Below the pieces are notes generated by a model that was not told the DNA's origin, did not search any database, and saw only the letters and a list, made by a program, of their open reading frames with translations. Of a stretch of 6,043 nucleotides of DNA, positions 1 through 5,332 are shown piece after piece (within the stretch, counting starts at the first letter, position 1; each line of letters begins with the position of its first letter). The stretch lies in contig SLSM01000254.1 in assembly GCA_007130445.1 (NCBI GenBank), positions 1-6,043 on the forward strand, written 5' to 3'. This DNA comes from Trueperaceae bacterium. Lineage in GTDB: Bacteria; Deinococcota; Deinococci; Deinococcales; Trueperaceae. The position numbers and the translations under genes are program-made.

Positions 1-746
1 CGCCTGCGGCGGGTTGGGCGACGAGCACCTTCGGCCTCCCCTGGGCCTTCTACCTCTTCCTCGCGATCATGCCGTGGGTCGCCGTCGTCGCCGCGCGAGT
101 GCCCTTCGCCGCGAGCGTCGGGACGCGTCGGATCGGGGGCGGGCTGTCGCTGGTCCTGCGCGACAGCCGCTGGATCCCCTTCCTCCTCACCGGTTTCGCC
201 GGTGGCGTGGGGCTGGCGGTCGTCTCCTACTTCCTCCCGCTCCACCTCCGCGACCTCGGTGCCTCGTACACGCTCATCGGCGTCGCCGTGGCGATTCCGG
301 CGATCAGCGAGATCCCGTTCATGGTGTTGGGCGGTCTGTTGCTGGCGAGCGTCGGCCCGCGGCGCATGCTCATCGTCGCGGTCGCCATGATGGCGCTTCG
401 GCTGCTGCTCTCGGGGGTGATCACCGAACCCGTCGCGCTCGCGCTTGTGCAGGTGCTGCACGGGCCGTCGTTCGGCGTGTTGTGGATCGCCGGCGTGGCG
501 TACGCCCGTGAGCTCGCGCCTCAGGGGAGCCGAGCCGTGGCGCAGGGGCTCTTCCTCGCCGTGACCGGCGGCCTCGGCGGCTTCGCGGGGAGCCTCCTCG
601 GCGGCGTGACCTACGACGCGCTCGGCGGTGCGGGTACGTTCCTGGTCGCCGCCGCGTTCACGGCACTGGCAGCGGTGCTGCTCGCGGTGTGGCGGCCGGT
701 GCCGGTGGTCGTGGCCCGGGAGGCGACCGAACTGCCAGCGGAGTGA
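1..746 (+). CDS. MFS transporter, MFS_1-like family (5'-truncated by window edge)
   Basis: This is the C-terminal part of a major facilitator superfamily permease in the inner membrane. The frame is open from the left edge (first full codon at base 3) to TGA at 744-746, giving 247 visible residues. Hydrophobic stretches fit TM6 (about residues 12-31), a basic loop, then TM7-TM12. The pattern SEIPFMVLGG, GPRRMLIV, LHGPSFGVLWIA and AQGLFLAVTGGLGGFAGSLLGG is typical of the MFS_1_like/LacY-related branch, with a basic GPRR turn between TM8 and TM9, an LHG helix and an AQGL motif near TM11. The protein ends in a short polar tail (ATELPAE). Family members move sugars, nucleosides or other small solutes with protons; the substrate cannot be read here. 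The ATG at 69 is internal, because conserved transmembrane sequence precedes it. Family call is firm, substrate unknown. Confidence 0.88.
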   Translation, partial: PAAGWATSTFGLPWAFYLFLAIMPWVAVVAARVPFAASVGTRRIGGGLSLVLRDSRWIPFLLTGFAGGVGLAVVSYFLPLHLRDLGASYTLIGVAVAIPAISEIPFMVLGGLLLASVGPRRMLIVAVAMMALRLLLSGVITEPVALALVQVLHGPSFGVLWIAGVAYARELAPQGSRAVAQGLFLAVTGGLGGFAGSLLGGVTYDALGGAGTFLVAAAFTALAAVLLAVWRPVPVVVAREATELPAE

Positions 747-1004
747 CGCGTGGTGAGCGGCCACGGCCACGGCGTCCTCGGTGCCTGGGCGCGCGATGGG
801 GTGGCGCCGATCGCCGAACCCTCGAGGCCCGGTGGCGTCGTGGGGGGCGCGGGTCTTCGCGAGAAACGCGTCGACGATGACGATGCGGGGGTCTCGGAGA
901 CGAAGCAGTAGGGCGCACGGCCGGTCCCTGATCGCTCTCCTGGCCTGCTTGCTGCACTCCCGCGCCCTCGCCGAGGCGTGCTTGCGCCGCGCCGCGGCAG
1001 CGTC
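747..1004. other. Intergenic region without a supportable gene
   Basis: These about 260 bases separate the transporter stop from the promoter-like elements of the RCC1 gene. All frames give low-complexity Arg/Pro/Ala-rich translations typical of high-GC non-coding DNA. No frame has a ribosome binding site plus a recognisable domain. A minus-strand frame at about 750-950 reads DPRIVIVDAFLAKTRAP, which looks mildly protein-like, but it has no start and matches no family I know. No strong terminator hairpin with a T-run follows the transporter. Confidence 0.5.
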
Positions 1005-1010
1005 TAGCAT
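982..1010 (+). promoter_or_regulatory. Possible sigma-70 promoter for the RCC1-repeat gene
   Basis: TTGCGC at 982-987 and TAGCAT at 1005-1010 are separated by exactly 17 bases. The -10 box matches 4 of 6 consensus positions and fits the TANNNT form; the -35 box matches 3 of 6. The -10 box ends five bases before the ATG at 1016, so transcription would begin at or within a base or two of the start codon and the mRNA would be leaderless. Leaderless genes with TANNNT right before the start codon are common in Deinococcota. The match is moderate, and chance is possible in this GC-rich context. Confidence 0.35.
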
Positions 1011-1015
1011 CTTGC

Positions 1016-2311
1016 ATGCAGGCGACCCCGCGCTGTCCACACCTTGACGGGTCTGGTGCACGTGACGCGATCGCGGCGGGTCGATCCGCCACCGCGGCAG
1101 GCGGGAGGCTGTTCGTGTGGGCGTTCCTCTGCTCGCTCGTGGCCACGTTCGCAGGTGTCACCGGCTTCGCCGCAGCCCCGCTGGTGGCGGTCGCGGTCGG
1201 CTACGACCACGCGGCAGCCATCGATGCCGAGGGCCGTGCCTGGGCCTGGGGGAGAGGCGGCGAGGGGCAGCTCGGGGACGGGGCCGCCGCATCGAGCACG
1301 GTGCCTGTGGCTGTGAGGGTTCCATCCGACGTTGCCTTCACGGCCATCGCGGCGGGCGACGCCTACACGGTGGCGATCGACGCGCACGGTCGCCTGTGGG
1401 CGTGGGGGAGCGCTTGGGACGGTCGCCTCGGCAACGGTCGGAGCGACGGCATCGTGGCCTTGCCAGGGCCCGTGTCGCTGCCCATGGGCGTCGTGATCGT
1501 CACGCTCGCAGGGGGCGGTAGTCACGTCCTGGCGCTCGATGCCGAAGGGCGGACGTGGAGCTGGGGGCGCAACATCGAGGGCCAAGTCGGCGACCCGAGC
1601 GCGCGCGTGCACCTCGAGCCGACACAGGTGCGCGTCGATGCCGGCGTCCGCTTCGTCGGCCTGGCCGCCGGGAAGGGCCACTCCGTGGCCGTCGACGAGG
1701 ACGGGCGGCTGTGGGGCTGGGGATGGAACCTTCGGCGGGAGCTCGGCGATGCCGACTCGCCTGTCCGTCCGGTGCCTGCCCCCCTCTCGCTGACGGAGGG
1801 GGAGCCCTCCGTCGCGGTCGCGGCAGGCGGAGGCCGCAGCATGGCGGTCACCCGCGCGGGCGAGGTGTGGGCGTGGGGCGGCGGTGACGCAGGGCCGTAC
1901 CTGCCACCCTCTCGGCTGCCGTCCCTCGGTGGTGACCCGCCAGCGACGGTGGTGACGACGGGTTCGCTACGGGTGCGCGTGCACGGGCGCGACACCGCCG
2001 TCGCGGCGCTCGCTCTCGACGACGAGGGTGCGCTGTGGGCGTGGCTGCAGCTCGACGCCTCGACGGCGTTCGACGTGGTCGATCTCGGGATGCCGTGTCG
2101 CTGGGCCAGCGTCGCGGTGGGCGGCTGGGGTGTCGCCGCGGTCGACGGCGACGGTGAGCTCTGGTTCTGGTATGCCCGCGAGACGCTCGCCGACATCGCC
2201 CCTCTCGACGGTGCTGCCGCTGCTGCAGAGGCTCGACCGGTGGGCTGTTCGCCCTTCGAGCGCCTCCCTCGTGAAGTCACCCAAGGCGTTCGTTCGCGAC
2301 AGCGGTTGTGA
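1016..2311 (+). CDS. Secreted RCC1-repeat (beta-propeller) protein
   Basis: A 431-residue protein built from tandem RCC1/BLIP-II-type repeats, which fold as a beta-propeller and usually bind proteins. After a hydrophobic export segment (about residues 32-54, ending GFAAA) about seven repeats follow, starting near residues 57, 111, 164, 216, 267, 328 and 366. Each has the core pattern VAAG-x-x-H-x-x-A-I/V/L-D-x-x-G-R-x-W-x-W-G; examples are AIDAEGRAWAWG, AIDAHGRLWAWG and AVDEDGRLWGWG. The first four units are 51-54 residues long and clean; units 5-7 are more diverged and lose the GQLGDG turn. The export signal and lack of other domains suggest an extracellular or periplasmic binding role; the ligand is unknown. 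The ATG at 1016 is kept because a -10-like box sits right upstream. A GTG at 1115 with a strong Shine-Dalgarno site is a serious alternative (398 aa). It converges with dppA. Confidence 0.86.
   Translation: MQATPRCPHLDGSGARDAIAAGRSATAAGGRLFVWAFLCSLVATFAGVTGFAAAPLVAVAVGYDHAAAIDAEGRAWAWGRGGEGQLGDGAAASSTVPVAVRVPSDVAFTAIAAGDAYTVAIDAHGRLWAWGSAWDGRLGNGRSDGIVALPGPVSLPMGVVIVTLAGGGSHVLALDAEGRTWSWGRNIEGQVGDPSARVHLEPTQVRVDAGVRFVGLAAGKGHSVAVDEDGRLWGWGWNLRRELGDADSPVRPVPAPLSLTEGEPSVAVAAGGGRSMAVTRAGEVWAWGGGDAGPYLPPSRLPSLGGDPPATVVTTGSLRVRVHGRDTAVAALALDDEGALWAWLQLDASTAFDVVDLGMPCRWASVAVGGWGVAAVDGDGELWFWYARETLADIAPLDGAAAAAEARPVGCSPFERLPREVTQGVRSRQRL
1103..1117 (+). promoter_or_regulatory. Shine-Dalgarno site GGGAGG with in-frame GTG: alternative start of the RCC1 gene
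   Basis: GGGAGG at 1103-1108 lies six bases before an in-frame GTG at 1115-1117. No comparable site precedes the ATG at 1016. Starting here gives MWAFLCSLVATFAG, a hydrophobic segment with no basic residue in front, which is poor for a signal peptide. Starting at 1016 places Arg31 just before the hydrophobic core but leaves a long N-region of about 30 residues. The sequence alone does not settle which start is used. Confidence 0.4.
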
Positions 2312-2331
2312 CCACGTGGTGGTCACAACCG
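2303..2331. terminator. Perfect 13-bp inverted repeat (hairpin) at the convergent gene ends
   Basis: The left arm CGGTTGTGACCAC (2303-2315) and right arm GTGGTCACAACCG (2319-2331) are exact reverse complements around a 3-base loop, GTG. The RCC1 stop codon (2309-2311) lies inside the left arm. In RNA from either strand this would form a stable stem-loop, and it sits between the converging RCC1 and dppA genes, so a shared bidirectional terminator or 3'-end protector is the natural reading. There is no U-tract on either side, so it is not a classical intrinsic terminator. The centre also contains the 10-bp palindrome ACCACGTGGT (2311-2320), so a protein-binding site is an alternative. Confidence 0.6.
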
Positions 2332-2408
2332 TGACCTGAGCGCCAGGCGTCAACCACGGCCTACACGAACCCGTCTCCGACTCACCGACGCTGCGCCGAG
2401 GCGTGCCG

Positions 2409-3227
2409 TCAGAGCAGCAGCCAGGGGTGGTCGACGCGCTCCATCTCGACGGTCAACGGGTCGAGTCGGCGCACCTGCGGCTGACCAGCGCGTTGCTCGG
2501 CATGTCGCTCGGCGGTGAACTGCGCCCGGAGTCTGAACGGTGGCTCAGGGCGAAAGGGCGGAACGGAGCCGATCTTGGCCATGGCCCGGCGAGCCGCGGC
2601 ACGGATGACCGATCGAGCTTTGCGGGGTGCGAGCGACAGCGTCGGCGACACGGACAGGCCATCCGCGTGCTCAGCAAGCCCTTCCTTCACGACCGCCACC
2701 TCGATCTCGGGGACGAGTGCCCGGACTTCGTCCGCCGCCGCGCGGTCACCGCTGAGGAACACGGAGGGCACGTGCACCTGACCGGCGCTGTAGCAGTTCA
2801 TCCAGATCTCGCCCACGCGGACGTCGTCGACCCAGTAACCGACGAGGCTGTCGTCGAAGGAGTGGGCGAGGACCGCGCGGGGCGCGCCCGCCATCGCATG
2901 GAGGCCCAGTTGGAACAGGCCCGCGAAGCGTGCGTCGAGGCCGGCAGGTCCGCCGTCGCCGGCCCCCATGACGACCGTGCACGCTGGGTGGAGGCGTTCG
3001 ACGTCGAGGCCGCCTGGGAAGTTGCCATGACCATCCCACGCCACGATCTCGGTCGCGCCACCCTCCAGCGCGCCCTCCACCAGCGCGTTGAGTTCCAGGG
3101 TGGCCAACCGGCGCGCCTGGGCCAGGTACGGCGCGTACCATCCCGCCGCGACATCCCATCGGCACTGCTGATGGTGGTCGACGACGCCGGCCACACCCTC
3201 GAGATCGCAGACGACGTAGATCTTCAA
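2409..3227 (-). CDS. dppA: M55 family metallopeptidase, D-aminopeptidase (DppA type)
   Basis: A 272-residue zinc aminopeptidase that removes N-terminal D-amino acids (D-Ala, Gly) from short peptides; B. subtilis DppA has 274 residues. The expected metal ligands are visible: Asp8 and Glu10 in the N-terminal CDLEGVAGV, His67 in WDGHGNF, His110 in GLHA and Glu140 in VGEIWMN. The catalytic His is His122 in LAHSFDD. Spacing matches DppA Asp8, Glu10, His60, His104, His115 and Glu133. There is no signal peptide, so it is probably cytoplasmic. The start is TTG at 3227-3225, chosen because AAGGAG (3239-3234) lies six bases upstream and it yields the family's LKIYVVCDLEG beginning; the in-frame ATG at 3281 would add 18 non-conserved residues. 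No dipeptide ABC transporter genes are next to it, so it is an orphan dppA, perhaps for peptidoglycan-peptide scavenging. It converges with the RCC1 gene and diverges from the hydrolase. Confidence 0.92.
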   Translation of the reverse strand: MKIYVVCDLEGVAGVVDHHQQCRWDVAAGWYAPYLAQARRLATLELNALVEGALEGGATEIVAWDGHGNFPGGLDVERLHPACTVVMGAGDGGPAGLDARFAGLFQLGLHAMAGAPRAVLAHSFDDSLVGYWVDDVRVGEIWMNCYSAGQVHVPSVFLSGDRAAADEVRALVPEIEVAVVKEGLAEHADGLSVSPTLSLAPRKARSVIRAAARRAMAKIGSVPPFRPEPPFRLRAQFTAERHAEQRAGQPQVRRLDPLTVEMERVDHPWLLL

Positions 3228-3233
3228 GAGAGT

Positions 3234-3239
3234 CTCCTT
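3234..3239 (-). promoter_or_regulatory. Strong ribosome binding site of dppA, fixing a TTG start
   Basis: On the minus strand the sequence reads AAGGAG, six bases, then TTG (3227-3225). This is a near-perfect Shine-Dalgarno sequence at ideal spacing, and the conserved M55 N-terminus starts exactly at the TTG. An ATG-only gene caller would place the start wrongly upstream. Confidence 0.8.
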
Positions 3240-3488
3240 CGCGACACCGTGCGTGGGCAACCCGCGAAGATCGTCCTCCATCGTAGGTCGCCCGCCCACC
3301 GCCCGACCAGGGGGCGCTCGGCGCGCGGCCATCCACGAGGCGCCTCTCGGCTGCCAACGCCACGGCAGGCGACGTGGTGGTCGTCGGATCCGTCGATGGC
3401 GTTGCGCTGGAGCGATTCGGGCACGTCCTGCCGATGCATACTCGACGCAGTGGCCGCCGTGACGGAGCGCGTCCGTGCAGAGCCTTGC
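3240..3488. other. Divergent intergenic region between dppA and the hydrolase gene
   Basis: This stretch of about 250 bases must carry the promoters of both divergent genes, but no pair of -35/-10 boxes stands out. On the minus strand TACGAT (3285-3280) fits TANNNT and lies about 50 bases before the dppA start, with no good -35 partner. On the plus strand CATACT (3437-3442) is a weak -10 candidate about 60 bases before the hydrolase start. No convincing coding sequence is present: frames through it are Arg/Pro-rich and lack a ribosome binding site with a plausible start. Confidence 0.4.
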
Positions 3489-3494
3489 GGAGGG
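3489..3494 (+). promoter_or_regulatory. Ribosome binding site of the hydrolase, fixing the ATG at 3502
   Basis: GGAGGG at 3489-3494 lies seven bases upstream of ATG 3502-3504. This supports that ATG over the in-frame GTG at 3475, which would put this site inside the coding region and add nine residues in front of a well-formed signal peptide. Confidence 0.75.
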
Positions 3495-3501
3495 ACGCCC
3501 C

Positions 3502-4803
3502 ATGCTCAAGCTCCCCTGGACCACCGTCGCCCTCTGGCTGGTGCTGAGCGGCGCCCTCGCGCAGTCCGACGACCGCATCGACCTGCAGTGGCCGGGCGCG
3601 CCGGAGCTGGCCGCCTTCGGCGACCATGCCGTGGGCGTGCGCACGCTCGAGGTCGTCGACCCGGGTCGCATCGACATCGTGAACACGACGCGCGGCGCCG
3701 AGGCGCCTCGCTACGACCGGCCGCTGACGCTCGAGGTGTGGTACCCGGCGTCGTTGCCCGAGGGGGTGAGCGTGGGCGGCATCTACGAGGTCGCCACGCG
3801 CGACGGCACGCTCGCCCGGCTGAAGGGGCGCGCCGTCCGGGACGCCGAGCCCGCTGTCGACAGCGGTCCCTACCCGCTCGTGGTGATGTCCCACGGCTAC
3901 CCGGGCAACCGCTTCCAGCTGGCCCACTTCGGCGAGCACCTGGCGAGCAAGGGCTACGTGGTGGTCTCGATCGACCACACCGACAGCACGTACGCCGATC
4001 GAGCGGTGTTCGCGAGCTCGCTGTACAACCGGCCCCTCGACCAGCTGTTCGTGGTCGACGAGATGGACCGGCGCTCCGCGGCGAGCGAGGGCTTCCCGAG
4101 CGGCCTGATCGACGCGTCGCGCACGGGGATCATCGGGTACTCGATGGGCGCGTACGGGGTGGTCAACGTCCTCGGAGCCGGGTTCACCGAGGCCAGCACG
4201 CGGCTGTTCTTCGCGCCGCCGAACGGCCTCCTGGCCGAGCGGCAGGCGGGCAACGAGGCGTTCGAGTCCAGCCTCGACCCGAGGATCCGGGCCGCCGTCG
4301 CGATCGCGCCGTGGGGCATGCCGTTCGGCTTCTGGGACGCCGCAGGGCTGGCGGGCATCGAGACGCCGGTGCTGTTCATGGCCGGCAGCGAGGACGACGT
4401 CTCGGGGTACGAGCGCGGCACACGCGCCATCTTCGACGGCGCCGTCAACGCCGAGCGCGCCTTGCTCACCTTCGTGGACGCCGGCCACGACGCCGCTGGA
4501 CCGATCCCGGAGCCGCGCGAGACGCGGGGGGCCGGCACCGTCGCACGCGACGCCGAAGCACTCCGGGAAACGGTCCGCCTGAACAACGTCGCGCAGCACT
4601 TCGCGACCGCCTTCTTCGACGTGCATCTCGAGGGGGACGAGGCGAAGGCCCCGTACCTCGACCTGGTGGAGGACGCGGCCGCGGGCGTGTGGTCGGTCGA
4701 TGCCGCGGGCGCCGCGACGAGCGAGCACACGTACTGGCGCGGCTTCCAGGAGGGCACGGCACTCGGTCTGCGGTTCGAGCGGAGGGTGCCGGCGGGCGAG
4801 TGA
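3502..4803 (+). CDS. Secreted alpha/beta hydrolase (dienelactone hydrolase / PAF-acetylhydrolase-like)
   Basis: A 433-residue exported esterase-like enzyme. Residues 1-20 form a Sec signal peptide: Lys3, a hydrophobic core, and an ALA cleavage site before Gln21. The mature part shows the alpha/beta hydrolase landmarks in order: strand and oxyanion loop VVMSHGYPGN (His131), the nucleophile elbow GYSMG (Ser214), the acid in GSEDDV (Asp298 most likely, Asp299 possible), and the catalytic His329 in VDAGHD. The C-terminal TAFFD (369-373) and YWRGF (411-415) resemble hydrolases usually annotated as dienelactone hydrolase or acetylhydrolase. The reaction is hydrolysis of an ester or related bond outside the cytoplasm; the substrate cannot be told. 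The start ATG 3502 has GGAGGG seven bases upstream. There is no lipobox Cys, so it should be released rather than lipid-anchored. It is transcribed divergently from dppA, and the ATPase remnant faces it from downstream. Confidence 0.9.
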   Translation: MLKLPWTTVALWLVLSGALAQSDDRIDLQWPGAPELAAFGDHAVGVRTLEVVDPGRIDIVNTTRGAEAPRYDRPLTLEVWYPASLPEGVSVGGIYEVATRDGTLARLKGRAVRDAEPAVDSGPYPLVVMSHGYPGNRFQLAHFGEHLASKGYVVVSIDHTDSTYADRAVFASSLYNRPLDQLFVVDEMDRRSAASEGFPSGLIDASRTGIIGYSMGAYGVVNVLGAGFTEASTRLFFAPPNGLLAERQAGNEAFESSLDPRIRAAVAIAPWGMPFGFWDAAGLAGIETPVLFMAGSEDDVSGYERGTRAIFDGAVNAERALLTFVDAGHDAAGPIPEPRETRGAGTVARDAEALRETVRLNNVAQHFATAFFDVHLEGDEAKAPYLDLVEDAAAGVWSVDAAGAATSEHTYWRGFQEGTALGLRFERRVPAGE

Positions 4804-4857
4804 CGGCACGCCACCTACCGCAACGCGCGCCCTCGCGTTCCGGAAGGCACCGGCCGA

Positions 4858-5107
4858 TCGCCGCCGTAGGGCAGTGTGCACTTCGACGCGCAAGAGCTCG
4901 GCGGAGGACCCGGCGACGAAGACCTCGGTGTGGTGGGCAGCCAGGCTGCGCCGGACGACCAACTCCCAGTCGAGGACGACCTGGACCGCGTCGAGGTACA
5001 CCGTTGACGACCATGACCTTGTTAACGACCCTCGGGAGCCGGGTGTCGCGTGGGGTGCAAGTCGGGAGGGGTGCTGCCAGGGACTCGTAGAGCTTCTGGC
5101 TGAGCAC
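4858..5107 (-). pseudogene. Remnant of an AAA_14 / DUF4143-type ATPase with internal deletion and lost C-terminus
   Basis: The minus strand carries two pieces of one ATPase family in different frames. From 5107 (GTG) to about 5006 it reads LSQKLYESLAAPLPTCTPRD then TRLPRVVNKVMVV, which is the N-terminal region leading up to the P-loop. From about 5001 to 4858, in another frame, it reads VYLDAVQVVLDWELVVRRS, TEVFVAGSSAELLRVEVHTA and LRRRS. The latter is the Walker B and sensor region of archaeal-type AAA ATPases (family pattern YLDEVQ..WE..VRR...V.VTGSS..LL..EVAT.LRGRS). The Walker A motif and roughly 60 codons expected between the pieces are absent, the join is out of frame, and the Walker B Glu is Ala (LDAVQ). 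After LRRRS similarity stops, so the C-terminal 200 or more residues including DUF4143 are gone; the hydrolase gene ends only 54 bases on. This is family recognition by eye; the second block is very clear, the first less so. Confidence 0.8.
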
Positions 5108-5173
5108 GTCGTTCGGTCGTAGCCACCGCGGAGATCCTCGTTCAGCGCATGCCGGCGCGATGGTGGATGGACG

Positions 5174-5235
5174 TGTGATAATCCCGACATCGCGGCCATC
5201 TGACCGCGAGATCACGACGATGCGTGTACTAGGAT
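5174..5235 (+). promoter_or_regulatory. Candidate -10 elements for the lipoprotein gene
   Basis: TGTGATAAT at 5174-5182 is an extended -10 match (TG, one base, GATAAT, 5 of 6 positions) in a GC-rich setting, about 150 bases before the lipoprotein start. A second, closer candidate is TAGGAT at 5230-5235 (TANNNT), about 98 bases before the start. Neither has a good -35 at 16-18 bases. Either could drive the downstream gene; both are predictions by eye. Confidence 0.28.
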
Positions 5236-5320
5236 TCTCATACGGGGGTCCAACCGGGCGATGACCGGTCGTCAGGCCGGCATCGATGTGCGAACCAACG
5301 CGCGCTGGCACGTTGTCGAG

Positions 5321-5326
5321 AAGGGA
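5321..5326 (+). promoter_or_regulatory. Ribosome binding site of the lipoprotein gene
   Basis: AAGGGA at 5321-5326, within GAGAAGGGA, lies six bases before ATG 5333-5335. This supports that start over the in-frame ATG at 5261, which would put 24 polar residues before the signal peptide, and over the ATG at 5339 two codons later. Confidence 0.65.
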
Positions 5327-5332
5327 TTCGGT

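Noticed and set aside
749..765. Short inverted repeat CGTGG/CCACG after the transporter stop
   Set aside because: A five-base stem with no T-run is too weak to call a terminator.
781..1047. Plus-strand 88-codon frame in the gap before the RCC1 gene
   Set aside because: No ribosome binding site, an Arg/Ser/Ala-rich translation without a motif, and overlap with the RCC1 promoter and start.
3228..3281. ATG at 3281 (minus strand) as dppA start
   Set aside because: The extra 18 residues (MEDDLRGLPTHGVAKETL) are not part of the M55 fold, and the strong AAGGAG site points to the TTG at 3227.
3475..3501. GTG at 3475 as hydrolase start
   Set aside because: It adds nine residues before a normal signal peptide and would bury the GGAGGG ribosome binding site that serves ATG 3502.
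4822..4839. Small hairpin AACGCG/CGCGTT after the hydrolase stop as a terminator
   Set aside because: The stem is only six base pairs with a six-base loop and no T-run; such matches are frequent by chance in GC-rich DNA.
2403..5090. Very long plus-strand open frame (about 895 codons) across dppA and the hydrolase
   Set aside because: It is the shadow of dppA on the opposite strand and an off-frame reading of the hydrolase. The translation is Arg/Gly/His-rich with no domain, and both true genes have intact active-site motifs in other frames.
2746..5199. Long minus-strand open frame (about 817 codons) through the hydrolase
   Set aside because: It is mostly a shadow of the hydrolase. Only about 4858-5001 shows family-like sequence, reported as the second block of the ATPase remnant.
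5261..5332. In-frame ATG at 5261 as lipoprotein start
   Set aside because: It would place 24 mostly polar residues before the signal peptide and lacks a well-spaced Shine-Dalgarno site, whereas ATG 5333 has one.
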